Shown here: one piece after another, positions 18,738 through 27,222 of the stretch
Layout: every line of letters begins with the position of its first letter
How positions within the stretch are numbered: the stretch's first letter is position 1
Source of the DNA: Streptomyces rhizosphaerihabitans
GTDB taxonomy: Bacteria > Actinomycetota > Actinomycetes > Streptomycetales > Streptomycetaceae
NCBI RefSeq assembly: GCF_025399795.1
Contig: NZ_JAODTZ010000009.1
Location: 124,001-188,000 of the forward strand
Direction of reading: 5' to 3'
Length of the DNA stretch: 64,000 nucleotides
Program-made: the position numbers and the translations under genes
The notes under the pieces: generated by a model
The model's input: only the letters and a program-made list of their open reading frames with translations
What the model was told of the DNA's origin: nothing
The model's database searches: none

Positions 18738-20132
18738 ATGAGCACCACGGAGCGTCCCAGGATCCTCGTAGTAGGCGGTGGGTACGTAGGCCTGTACGCA
18801 GCTCGGCGCATCCTCAAGCAGATGCGCTACGGAGAGGCGACCGTCACGGTCGTCGATCCCCGGTCGTACATGACCTACCAGCCCTTCCTCCCCGAAGCCG
18901 CCGCCGGCAGCATCTCCCCGCGGCACGTCGTCGTCCCGCTGCGACGTGTACTTCCCAAGGCGGAGGTCCTCACCGGCCGGGTCACCACCATCGACCAGGA
19001 CCGCAAGGTCGCCACGGTCGCCCCCCTCGTGGGCGAGGCGTACGAGCTGCCTTTCGACTACCTCGTCATCGCGATGGGCGCGGTCTCCCGCACCTTCCCG
19101 ATCCCCGGCCTCGCCGAACAGGGCATCGGTATGAAGGGCATCGAGGAGGCCATCGGCCTGCGCAACCACGTTCTCGAGCAGCTCGACAAGGCCGACTCCA
19201 CCACGGACGAGGACGTCCGCCGCAAGGCGCTGACCTTCGTCTTCGTGGGTGGCGGCTTCGCCGGCGCCGAGACCATCGGTGAAGTCGAGGACATGGCCCG
19301 CGATGCGGCCAAGTACTACAGCAGCGTGTCCCGCGAGGACATGCGCTTCATCCTCGTCGACGCCGCGGACAAGATCCTTCCCGAGGTCGGCCCCAAGCTC
19401 GGCCAGTACGGCAAGGAGCACCTGGAGAGCCGAGGTGTGGAGATCTACCTCTCCACCTCCATGGACTCCTGCGTCGACGGCCACGTGGTGCTGAAGAACG
19501 GCCTCGAGGTCGACTCCAACACGATCGTCTGGACGGCCGGCGTCAAGCCGAACCCCGTTCTCTCCCGCTTCGGTCTGCCGCTCGGCCCGCGTGGCCACGT
19601 GGACACCCAGACCACCCTCCAGGTGCAGGGCACGGACTACATCTGGGCCGCGGGCGACAACGCCCAGGTGCCGGACGTCGCCGCCCGCAAGGCCGGCGTC
19701 GAGAACGCCTGGTGCCCGCCGAACGCCCAGCACGCGCTGCGTCAGGCCAAGATCCTCGGCGACAACGTGATCTCCGGGATGCGGGGCTTCCCGCAGAAGG
19801 AGTACGCGCACGCCAACAAGGGTGCCGTGGCCGGTCTCGGTCTCCACAAGGGCGTCGCGATGATCGTCCTGGGCAAGACGAAGATCAAGCTCAAGGGCCG
19901 TCTCGCCTGGTACATGCACCGTGGCTACCACGGTCTGGCCATGCCGACCTGGAACCGCAAGATCCGCGTCTTCGCCGACTGGACGCTCGCGATGTTCCTC
20001 AAGCGCGAGGTCGTCTCCCTCGGCGCCATGGAGACTCCTCGCGAGGAGTTCTACGAGGCCGCCAAGCCGGCTCCGGCCGTGGCTGCCCCGGCGCCCGCCG
20101 CCAAGACCGAGGCGAAGGCCAAGGCCTCCTGA
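18738..20132 (+). CDS. ndh: type II NADH dehydrogenase
   Basis: 464 residues. Single-subunit, non-proton-pumping NADH:quinone oxidoreductase. FAD-binding Rossmann motif VVGGGYVGLYAARRI at the N-terminus; NADH-binding FVFVGGGFAGAETIGE in the middle; ATG-type motif VIAMGAVSRTFPIPG; FAD-contacting WAAGDNAQVPD. The C-terminal ~60 residues carry the amphipathic membrane-attachment region (KIRVFADWTLAMFLKRE) and end in an Ala/Lys tail. It feeds electrons to menaquinone, so the upstream Rex-like operator is functionally sensible. Confidence 0.95.
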   Translation: MSTTERPRILVVGGGYVGLYAARRILKQMRYGEATVTVVDPRSYMTYQPFLPEAAAGSISPRHVVVPLRRVLPKAEVLTGRVTTIDQDRKVATVAPLVGEAYELPFDYLVIAMGAVSRTFPIPGLAEQGIGMKGIEEAIGLRNHVLEQLDKADSTTDEDVRRKALTFVFVGGGFAGAETIGEVEDMARDAAKYYSSVSREDMRFILVDAADKILPEVGPKLGQYGKEHLESRGVEIYLSTSMDSCVDGHVVLKNGLEVDSNTIVWTAGVKPNPVLSRFGLPLGPRGHVDTQTTLQVQGTDYIWAAGDNAQVPDVAARKAGVENAWCPPNAQHALRQAKILGDNVISGMRGFPQKEYAHANKGAVAGLGLHKGVAMIVLGKTKIKLKGRLAWYMHRGYHGLAMPTWNRKIRVFADWTLAMFLKREVVSLGAMETPREEFYEAAKPAPAVAAPAPAAKTEAKAKAS

Positions 20133-20151
20133 CCTCCGGTCACCGAACGCC

Positions 20152-20195
20152 CCGAAGGGGCCGCCCGCCATCCGTGGTGCGGGCGGCCCCTTCGG
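20152..20195 (+). terminator. terminator after ndh
   Basis: A perfect 17-bp stem (20152-20168 with 20179-20195), ten-base loop, followed by TGTTT. Strong intrinsic-type terminator. Confidence 0.85.
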
Positions 20196-20389
20196 TGTTT
20201 CCCCGGCGCGCCCGGCACGCTTGGAGCACCCGGCGCGGCGCGTGAAACCCGGGGTGTGAACCCGGCGCGCAAAGCATGGCGCGTACACGCATTTTGCGAA
20301 TCTGTGACGCGGAAGGGGGACTGCGCGCTGAGCGGGTAGATGTTTACGTGGTGTCGGAGCGTTCGGGTGTTGTCTCGGAGGTGTACGCC

Positions 20390-21679
20390 ATGCAGGACGC
20401 CGCCCCGCGGCTGAAGAGCCTTGTCGAACAGATGCTGGGAGTTCCGCTCCCCTTGCGCATCCGCGCCTGGGACGGTTCGGAAGCGGGCCCGCCCGGGGCT
20501 CCGGCGCTCGTCGTCCACAACCGGCGGGCCCTGCGCCGTCTGCTGTGGAAACCGGGCGAGTTGGGACTCGCCCGCGCCTGGGTCTCCGGTGACCTGGGTG
20601 TCGAGGGCGACCTGTACACCGCCCTGGACCTGATCTCCGGGCTCGTCTGGGAGCGCAGCGAGGACACGCGCGGGCTCATGGAGGCGCTGCGCGACCCCGA
20701 GGTGCGCGCCGCGGTGCGCGGGCTGGTGAAGATGGCCGGGCCGCCGCTGCCGCCCGCCCCGCCCGCCGAGGAGGTGCGCAGACGCCACCACCTGCACACC
20801 AAGCACAGCGACCGACGGGCCATCAGCCACCACTACGACGTCGGCAACGACTTCTACGAGATCGTCCTCGGCCCGTCCATGGTCTACTCGTGCGCCTACT
20901 GGGAGGGGGGCGGCACCCTGGAGGAGGCCCAGCGCGACAAGCTGGAACTCATCGCCGGGAAGCTGGGTCTGAAGCCCGGTCAGCGGCTCCTCGACGTCGG
21001 CTGCGGCTGGGGCTCGATGGCCATCCACGCCGCCCGCGAGCACGGCGCGACCGTGGTCGGGGTGACGCTGTCGCGGGAACAGGCCGCGTACGCCCGTAAG
21101 AGGGTCGCCGACGAGGGCCTGACCGACAAGGTGGAGATCCGGGTGCAGGACTACCGGGACGTCACCGACGGGCCCTACGACGCGATCTCTTCCATCGGTA
21201 TGGCCGAACACGTCGGCGCCGAGCGCTACCTGGAGTACGCCGAGGTGCTGAACAGCCTCCTCAAGCCCGGTGGGCGGTTGCTCAACCACCAGATCGCGCG
21301 GCGGCCGCAGCGCGACGAATCGACGTACTCCGTCGACGAGTTCATCGACGCCTATGTCTTCCCCGACGGCGAACTCGCGCCCCTCGGGACGACCGTGACG
21401 CAGCTCGAACGGGCCGGGTTCGAGGTGCGTGACGTCGAGGCCATCCGCGAGCACTACGCGCTCACCCTGCGCCGCTGGGTCGCCAACCTGGAGGCCGGCT
21501 GGTCCCGTGCCGTCCGGCTCACCAGTGTCGGCCGGGCGCGTGTCTGGCGCCTGTACATGGCGGCCAGCGCGGTCGCCTTCGAACGCAACCAGATCGGCGT
21601 CAACCAGGTCCTGGCGATCAAGACCCCGGACGGAACCGGCTCGTCCGGGATGCCGCTGCGGGCGAGAACCTGGAACTGA
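20390..21679 (+). CDS. cfa: cyclopropane-fatty-acyl-phospholipid synthase
   Basis: The ATG at 20390 has GGAGG eight bases upstream and starts a typical N-terminus (MQDAAPRLKSLVEQ); the ORF runs further upstream without support. 429 residues. The N-terminal domain is followed by the SAM-dependent methyltransferase domain: ISHHYDVGNDFYEI, YSCAYWEGG (conserved Cys), SAM loop LLDVGCGWGSMAIHAA, VGVTLSREQ, and SIGMAEHVG near the active site. The enzyme adds a methylene from SAM across the double bond of unsaturated acyl chains in membrane lipids. Convergent with the ABC transporter genes. Confidence 0.95.
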   Translation: MQDAAPRLKSLVEQMLGVPLPLRIRAWDGSEAGPPGAPALVVHNRRALRRLLWKPGELGLARAWVSGDLGVEGDLYTALDLISGLVWERSEDTRGLMEALRDPEVRAAVRGLVKMAGPPLPPAPPAEEVRRRHHLHTKHSDRRAISHHYDVGNDFYEIVLGPSMVYSCAYWEGGGTLEEAQRDKLELIAGKLGLKPGQRLLDVGCGWGSMAIHAAREHGATVVGVTLSREQAAYARKRVADEGLTDKVEIRVQDYRDVTDGPYDAISSIGMAEHVGAERYLEYAEVLNSLLKPGGRLLNHQIARRPQRDESTYSVDEFIDAYVFPDGELAPLGTTVTQLERAGFEVRDVEAIREHYALTLRRWVANLEAGWSRAVRLTSVGRARVWRLYMAASAVAFERNQIGVNQVLAIKTPDGTGSSGMPLRARTWN

Positions 21680-21691
21680 CGCGGGGCGGAG

Positions 21692-21754
21692 GCGCAACGC
21701 ACGGGGAGGGGGTCCCGTTCCGACGGAACGGGACCCCCTCCCCGTGCGTTGCGC
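21692..21754. terminator. 30-bp perfect hairpin, bidirectional terminator
   Basis: The arms 21692-21721 and 21725-21754 are perfect reverse complements over 30 bases with a three-base loop. It sits between the convergent cfa and ABC permease genes and would fold identically in RNA from either strand. Confidence 0.85.
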
Positions 21755-21779
21755 GGGCAGCCGCTCCGGCCCCGCTCCG

Positions 21780-24320
21780 TCACTCCGACTTGATCGCCGT
21801 CAGCATGTTCAGGCGGGCCGCCCGGCGGGCCGGCCACAGCGCCGCGAGGACGCCGACGGCCGCCGCGAGGAGAAGGAAGACCGCCATCCGACCCCAGGGC
21901 AGGACCAGTTCGTACGTCGACATCCTGCTGCCCAGCAGTTCGCCGGCCGCCCAGCCGAAGAACACGCCGAGGCCGATGCCGAGGACGCCGCCGAAGAGCG
22001 AGATGACCAGGGACTCCAGACGGACCATCCGCTTGATGCCCTTGCGGTCCAGGCCGATCGCGCGGAGCATCCCGATCTCCTGCGAGCGCTCGAACACCGA
22101 CATCGCGAGGGTGTTGATGACACCGAGGACGGCGACGATCACCGCCATCGCCAGCAGGCCGTAGAGCATGTTGAGCATCAGCGTGAACATCTTCGCGATG
22201 TCGTTGGAGATGTCCTGCCTGTCCTGGACCTTGACGGCGGGGTTGTCGCCGAGGGCCTTCTCCAGCCTGTCCTTGGTCGCGGCCGACGCCCCGCCCGCCG
22301 TCTTCACCATGACCTGCATGTCGGCGGCGTCGCGCTGGTGCGAGGAGAGCGTGGCGTTGTCGAGGATGATGCCCCGGATCACCTCGTTGGCCTCGTACAC
22401 CCCGGCGACGGTCAGGCGCTCCTTCCTGCCGTCCTCGTAGGAGACCTGGAAGTCCGAACCAGCCTTCCAGCCATGGGCCTTGGCGATGTCCGAGTCGACC
22501 ACGACCCGTGTGCCGCCGACCCGGAACGAGCCGTCGGTGACGGCGAGGTCGGTGAGTTCGCCGATGGCCGCGCCGTTGACACCGGTCAGGAACTCGGTCT
22601 GCCGGTCGATACGGGAGGGCGCGTTGCGCAGCGAGCTGGTGGCGGTGACCCCGTCGACCGCGGCGAGCTTCTTCTCGACGTCCGGGGAGAGGGAGTTCCC
22701 GTTCGCCATCGACACGACGTAGTCCGCCTCGATCGCCGAACTGGCCATCTTGTCGATCGACTTCTGCAGGCTGCCCGCCATCACCGTCATGCCGGTGATG
22801 AGGGTGAGGCCGATCATCAGCGCCGAGGCGGTGGCGGCCGTACGGCGCGGATTGCGCACCGAGTTCTGCCGGGCCAGCTTGCCGGAGATGCCGAAGACCC
22901 GCAGGACCGGAGCCGCCGCGGCGATCATCGGGCGGGACAGCAGCGGCGTGAGGACGAAGACGCCGATGATGAGCAGCACCGCGCCGAGACCCATCGGGGC
23001 CTGGCCGTCCGAGCCGTCCATCGTCGTCGCGTAGAGGACCACGGCGACACCCGCGGCCGCGAACAGGGCGCCGATCGTGTTCCGCAGGACCAGGGACTTC
23101 GTCGTCGCCTTCGCGTGGACGCTGCTCATCGCGGCGACCGGCGGGATCTTCGCGGCGCGGCGGCCCGGCAGCCACGCGGCCAGCATCGTGATGAGGACGC
23201 CGACGAGCAGCGCCGTGGCGACCGTGCCGGGCGAGACGACCAGCGGGCCGTCCGGCACCGTGGCGCCGAGCGTGCCCATCAGGGAGCGCATTCCGGCGCC
23301 GATGCCGACGCCCGCGGCGAGCCCGCCGACGGCGGCGACCGCGCCGACCACGAACGCCTCGATCAGCACCGACCGGGTGACCTGGCGGCGGGAGGCGCCG
23401 ACGGCGCGCAGGAGAGCCAGCTCCTTGGTGCGCTGGGCGACCAGCATGGTGAAGGTGTTGGCGATGATGAACGTGCCGACGAACAGCGCGATGCCGGCGA
23501 AGACCAGCAGGCCCGTCTTCATGCCGCTCATCGCCGAGGCGATCTGCTCGGCCTGGTCGTCGGCGAGCTTCCGGCCGGTCGTGGTGGAGGCGACGTTCTT
23601 CGGTACGACGTTGTCGAGCGCGTCGCGCAGCGCGGACTGGCTGGTGCCCGGCGCGGCCTTCACGTCGATCTCGTCGTAGGAGCCGACGGAGTGGAACAGC
23701 CGCTGCGCGGTCGCCGTGTCGAACAGGGCGAGGCTGCCGCCCGCGGCCACATTGCCGTCGTCGGTGGTGAAGATGCCGGTCACGACGGGCTTGAGGACGG
23801 GGCCGTCGACGGACAGCCGTACGGTGTCGCCGACCTGGTAGCCGGCCCGCTTCGCGGTCTGCGCGTCGATCGCGACCTCGCCCGTGCCGTGGGGTGCGTG
23901 CCCGGCCGTGAGCGGGTAGCGGGGGTCCTTCCCGCCGTCCTTCCCGCTCCAGTAGTTGCCGCCCTGCGACTGGAAGCCGCCGCCGATCAGCTTGCCGTCC
24001 TTGTCGGCGATGGCGGTGAAGCCGTTGACGACACCGGTCGCGGAGGCCGCTCCCGGTACCCCGGCCGCCTTGTCGAGCAGCGGCTGGGTCAGCTTGTGCC
24101 TCTTGCCGAGGGTGTCGCCGGTGTCGGCCGCGCTCTCCGGGTGGATGGCGACGTCGACCTGGTCGAAGCCCTTGGCGGAGCTCTTCTGGTAGGCGTCCGA
24201 GATGGTGTTGGTGAAGACCAGGGTCCCCGACACGAACGCGACGCCCAGCAGGACGGCGAGCACGGTCATCAGGAGCCTGGCCTTGTGCGCGAACACGTTG
24301 CGCAAGGCGGTACGGAACAT
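21780..24320 (-). CDS. ABC transporter permease, FtsX/MacB type
   Basis: The start at 24320 (MFRTALRNVFAHKARLL) is the standard N-terminus of this family; upstream in-frame sequence is low complexity. 846 residues. An N-terminal transmembrane helix leads to a large extracytoplasmic MacB-type domain (~45-250), a FtsX domain with three helices (~265-400), a second helix set with another periplasmic-like domain, and a C-terminal FtsX domain (ending KSE). This duplicated layout is typical of Gram-positive exporters for peptides or lipoproteins rather than importers. The ATPase partner lies just upstream on the same strand. The substrate is unknown. Confidence 0.93.
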   Translation of the reverse strand: MFRTALRNVFAHKARLLMTVLAVLLGVAFVSGTLVFTNTISDAYQKSSAKGFDQVDVAIHPESAADTGDTLGKRHKLTQPLLDKAAGVPGAASATGVVNGFTAIADKDGKLIGGGFQSQGGNYWSGKDGGKDPRYPLTAGHAPHGTGEVAIDAQTAKRAGYQVGDTVRLSVDGPVLKPVVTGIFTTDDGNVAAGGSLALFDTATAQRLFHSVGSYDEIDVKAAPGTSQSALRDALDNVVPKNVASTTTGRKLADDQAEQIASAMSGMKTGLLVFAGIALFVGTFIIANTFTMLVAQRTKELALLRAVGASRRQVTRSVLIEAFVVGAVAAVGGLAAGVGIGAGMRSLMGTLGATVPDGPLVVSPGTVATALLVGVLITMLAAWLPGRRAAKIPPVAAMSSVHAKATTKSLVLRNTIGALFAAAGVAVVLYATTMDGSDGQAPMGLGAVLLIIGVFVLTPLLSRPMIAAAAPVLRVFGISGKLARQNSVRNPRRTAATASALMIGLTLITGMTVMAGSLQKSIDKMASSAIEADYVVSMANGNSLSPDVEKKLAAVDGVTATSSLRNAPSRIDRQTEFLTGVNGAAIGELTDLAVTDGSFRVGGTRVVVDSDIAKAHGWKAGSDFQVSYEDGRKERLTVAGVYEANEVIRGIILDNATLSSHQRDAADMQVMVKTAGGASAATKDRLEKALGDNPAVKVQDRQDISNDIAKMFTLMLNMLYGLLAMAVIVAVLGVINTLAMSVFERSQEIGMLRAIGLDRKGIKRMVRLESLVISLFGGVLGIGLGVFFGWAAGELLGSRMSTYELVLPWGRMAVFLLLAAAVGVLAALWPARRAARLNMLTAIKSE

Positions 24321-24429
24321 GGGTCTTCTCAGTCCAGGAGTCGCGGGAGGGCGCGGGAAGCCGCGGGCCGGTGCGCGGAGGGCGCGGGAGGCCACGGGCG
24401 GGCACGGGGACCGTGCGGGAAGGTACGGA

Positions 24430-24575
24430 AGTCGGTGCTCAGTGCTCAGTGCTCAGTGCGCGGGTCCGGTGTCGGGGTCCGGTGCTCTGTGGTCGGGGTC
24501 CGGTGCTCAGTGCTCGGGGTGCGTGACCCGGTGCCGGTGCCGGTGTCTGTGCTCTGTGTTCGGGGTGCGGGGCCG
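24430..24575. repeat. short tandem repeats between ABC genes
   Basis: Degenerate repeats built from GGTGCTCAGTGCTC and GGGGTCCGGTG fill most of the 275-base gap between the ATPase stop and the permease start. They are unusual inside what should be one operon and resemble replication slippage. Confidence 0.7.
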
Positions 24576-24595
24576 GGGTGAGCGGTCCGGCGGTG

Positions 24596-25366
24596 TCAGC
24601 TCGTGCGGCCCTTGCCGTCGAACTGCTTCATGCGGTCCAGGACGGAGTCGGCGGTCGGCTCGTAGACCTCGTCGACGATCCGTCCGTCGGCGAGGAAGAC
24701 GACCCGGTCCGCGTAGGCGGCGGCCACCGGGTCGTGGGTCACCATCACCACGGTCTGGCCCAGCTCCCGTACGGAGTTGCGCAGGAAACCGAGGACCTCG
24801 GCGCCGGAGCGGGAGTCGAGGTTTCCGGTCGGCTCGTCGCCGAAGATGATGTCGGGGCGGGAGGCGAGGGCGCGGGCGACGGCGACGCGCTGCTGCTGGC
24901 CGCCGGAGAGCTGGGAGGGACGGTGGCTCAGCCGGTCGGCGAGGCCGATCATCTTGATGACCTTGTCCAGCCACTCCTTGTCGGGCTTGCGGCCCGCGAT
25001 GTCCATCGGGAGGGTGATGTTCTCCAGCGCCGTCAGGGTCGGCAGCAGGTTGAACGCCTGGAAGATGAAGCCGATCTTGTCCCGGCGCAACTTGGTGAGC
25101 TGCTTGTCCTTCAGGGAGCCGAGCTCGGTGTCGCCGATGCGCACCGAGCCGGAGGAGAAGGTGTCCAGTCCCGCCACACAGTGCATCAGCGTGGACTTTC
25201 CGGATCCCGAGGGGCCCATGATCGCGGTGAACTCGGCCTGCCGGAAGTCGACGCTGACCCGGTCGAGGGCGATCACCTGGGTCTCGCCCTGCCCGTAGAC
25301 CTTCGACAGTTCCGTGGCGCGGGCTGCGACCGCGGTGCTTGTGCCGGCGAGGGGAGTGGTGGTCAC
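24596..25366 (-). CDS. ABC transporter ATP-binding protein, MacB/LolD type
   Basis: 256 residues, GTG start with AGGAG RBS. Walker A IMGPSGSGKSTLMH, Q-loop FIFQAFNLLPTLTALEN, signature LSGGQQQRVAVARAL, Walker B IIFGDEPTGNLDS, and H-loop VMVTHD. The DEPTGNLDS box and the FQAFNLLPTLTA segment are typical of the MacB/LolD subfamily, which works with FtsX-type permeases such as the downstream gene. It energises export or release of a substrate at the membrane. Confidence 0.95.
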   Translation of the reverse strand: MTTTPLAGTSTAVAARATELSKVYGQGETQVIALDRVSVDFRQAEFTAIMGPSGSGKSTLMHCVAGLDTFSSGSVRIGDTELGSLKDKQLTKLRRDKIGFIFQAFNLLPTLTALENITLPMDIAGRKPDKEWLDKVIKMIGLADRLSHRPSQLSGGQQQRVAVARALASRPDIIFGDEPTGNLDSRSGAEVLGFLRNSVRELGQTVVMVTHDPVAAAYADRVVFLADGRIVDEVYEPTADSVLDRMKQFDGKGRTS

Positions 25367-25933
25367 GGGAGGGTGCTCCTGTCGGGACGACGACGTTGAT
25401 GGGGACGTGTTCCATCGTCCGTGCCGATCCGCGGGATGTAGTCAGCCGCTGTTCCGGTTCCGAGGGCAGACTCCGGGCGGACCGGGAGTGGTTGTGTCAT
25501 ACCTGGGGATGACGGGGCTCCCCTGAGGGCCGTCGGGGTCGGCGCGCCGCGAGGACCCCTGGGAACCCCTCGGTGAACGCGCCGCGAGGACGCTCGGGGA
25601 CCGTTCGGGCCGGCCGTCGCGAAGATCCCCGGGAACCCGTCGGGAAGGGCGTTGCGAAGGCTCGGGGAGCGTACGTCGCGGGGTCGCTCTTCGCGGAGTC
25701 CGCCCGGGACCGCGTCCGAGGCGCGTTGCGATCGTGTTCGGACGGTGAAATTCCGTCAATCCGCGTACGCGGGCTCGGAGCGTCCGAAAGGCTGTTGGCA
25801 AGTGCTGACGGCCTGTACCGCGTGCTGATGCACCCTCAGGCGTCAATAAAATAAGACAACATCGGTCCGCACGCCCGCTGTTCGGGTTACGCGTCCCGAT
25901 AGGCTCGGAACCTCAATGCGGAGCCCATTGTCT
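25367..25933. other. non-coding interval between ABC ATPase and bldA
   Basis: I see no gene here; the ORFs are short and poorly coded. Bases ~25545-25690 hold four degenerate copies of a ~40-base unit containing CGCGAGGA/CGCGAAGA and GGGGACC. A short A/T-rich patch (25845-25860) and a TAGGCT -10 candidate (25900-25905), 28 bases before the tRNA, probably belong to the bldA promoter region. Confidence 0.5.
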
Positions 25934-26016
25934 GCCCGGATGGTGGAATGCAGACACGGCGAGCTTAAACCTCGCTGCCCCTCGCGGGCGTACCGGTTCA
26001 AGTCCGGTTCCGGGCA
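25934..26016 (+). tRNA. bldA: tRNA-Leu(UAA), bldA
   Basis: The 7-bp acceptor stem GCCCGGA / TCCGGGC closes perfectly, with discriminator A26016. Anticodon stem-loop GCGAG-CTTAAAC-CTCGC gives anticodon TAA at 25966-25968, which reads UUA. The long variable arm fits class II leucine tRNA, and GGTTCAAGTCC forms the T arm. CCA is not encoded. In Streptomyces the UUA-decoding leucine tRNA is bldA, a developmental switch gene needed for aerial growth and antibiotic production because UUA codons are kept for regulators. The genes in this window that I read through show no in-frame TTA codon. Confidence 0.97.
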
Positions 26017-26025
26017 CATATCCCT

Positions 26026-26044
26026 ACCCGGTGACTCTCCGGGT
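26026..26044 (+). terminator. short hairpin after bldA
   Basis: ACCCGG-N7-CCGGGT begins ten bases after the tRNA, followed by a second GC-rich repeat (GCTTCCCCGGAAGC-like). Plausible end of the tRNA transcript; no T-run. Confidence 0.4.
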
Positions 26045-26119
26045 GAGGCTTCCCCGGAAGCGTCAGCGCCCCGCAATCCGTCCGGTTGCAGGTGCAGTTG
26101 CTCTTCCCCGCAGTGCGCC

Positions 26120-26985
26120 ATCGACGGGCCCGCCGGTCTGGGCGAGCGTGTTGGCGAGCCGAAGCCGGCGCCGGACTCGGACTCTGTGGAGGAGCTGCGC
26201 GAGGACATCGCGGAGCTGCGGCGTTCGGCGGCCGTCGGGAACGGATCCGACGGTGTGAACTGGGACGGCAAGAACAACCTCGCCACCACCGTCTACCCCG
26301 ACGGCACCGCCTCGCTCACCTTCACCTGCGGCATCCCGGTCGCCGACTCCTCGACCGGCATCCCCAATGTCGCCACGGCGACCCGCTCGATGCGACCAGC
26401 GAGACTCTGCAGTCCACGGGGGGGCAGTGTGAAGAGCGTCGCCTACGCCGACGGCTTGAGCCGCGAAGAAGAAGTCGGGGAAGAAGCGCGACGGAACGGA
26501 CGGTCAGAAGGAACACCTCGTCGACACCGGTGAGGTGGACACCCCGATCTGTGACGGCCCGTGCGTGTGGTGGGACGGCCAGAAGGCGCGGGACGGCGTC
26601 ACCCCGTACGCCGACCTGATCATCGCCTGCATCGCGTCGCTTCCGCCCGACACCGCGAGGCCGGACGCCTGCGAGGACGACTTCAAGTGCGGACTGATCG
26701 AGAACCTCGAGATCTGCGGCGGTCTCTCGGCCGGCTGGAACACCGCTCGCATGGACGAGCAGGACTTCCAGGTGGTGGGAGGCACCTTGGCGGCGGGGCC
26801 CGGGATCAACGGGGGGCCGGGCAACGGAAGAACGGCAACGGCCAGTACTGCTTCGTCGGCCCCTCCTACGGCGAGGGCGCGTCCGTACAGAGCGGGGCGC
26901 TGAACTACGTGGACATCACCGCGAACGGTTTCACCTACCGTTTCGGGAACCACGGCCAGGCGACGAGGCTCGCGTGCCGCGTGCA
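26120..26985 (+). pseudogene. frameshifted gene downstream of bldA
   Basis: Coding-like sequence runs through this region but switches frame at least three times. One frame gives VEELREDIAELRRS ... VNWDGKNNLATTVYPDG up to ~26385. A second gives SDATSETLQSTGGQCEE to ~26463. A third gives KKKSGKKRDGTDGQ, EVDTPICDGPCVWWDGQK and GLIENLEICGGLSAGWN to ~26820. The first frame then returns with GQYCFVGPSYGEG and VDITANGFTYRFGN. Together it reads as one protein with a coiled-coil-like start and a Cys/Trp-rich body. I do not recognise the family. Either a decayed gene or a patch of base-calling indels; some breaks lie near G runs. Confidence 0.65.
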
Positions 26986-27188
26986 GCGCCGACCCCCGCC
27001 GTGCCGGTCGTGCCGGCACGGTCGGGGGTTCCCGCCGGATCGTCGGCCGGGCCGCCGCGAGCGGCGCGGCCCCGTCGGTCCGACCGGCCCATCTCCGGTG
27101 GCCCGCCGCGATCGCCGCGGCGGGCCACCGCCCGTTGACAGTGGTTCCGTGGCGGCGGAGACTCGCACGAGTGAGTTGGTGAAGGAAA

Positions 27189-27203
27189 GTTCACTTAGCG
27201 AAC
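27189..27203. promoter_or_regulatory. GTTC-N7-GAAC operator candidate before pobA
   Basis: An inverted repeat 20 bases before the pobA start, overlapping the leader. IclR/MarR-type regulators of aromatic catabolism use sites of this style. No regulator gene is adjacent. Confidence 0.4.
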
Positions 27204-27222
27204 GTCGAGGGAAAGTGTGGGC

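Noticed and set aside
24430..24575. Attenuator or promoter inside the ABC operon
   Set aside because: Only slippage-type repeats; no clear hairpin, -10 or -35.
25573..25854. Plus-strand ORF before bldA
   Set aside because: Arg/Gly-rich product made from degenerate repeats; no RBS.
25900..27200. Integrated element at the bldA tRNA
   Set aside because: No integrase, excisionase or repeat of the tRNA 3-prime end found; only a frameshifted gene remains.
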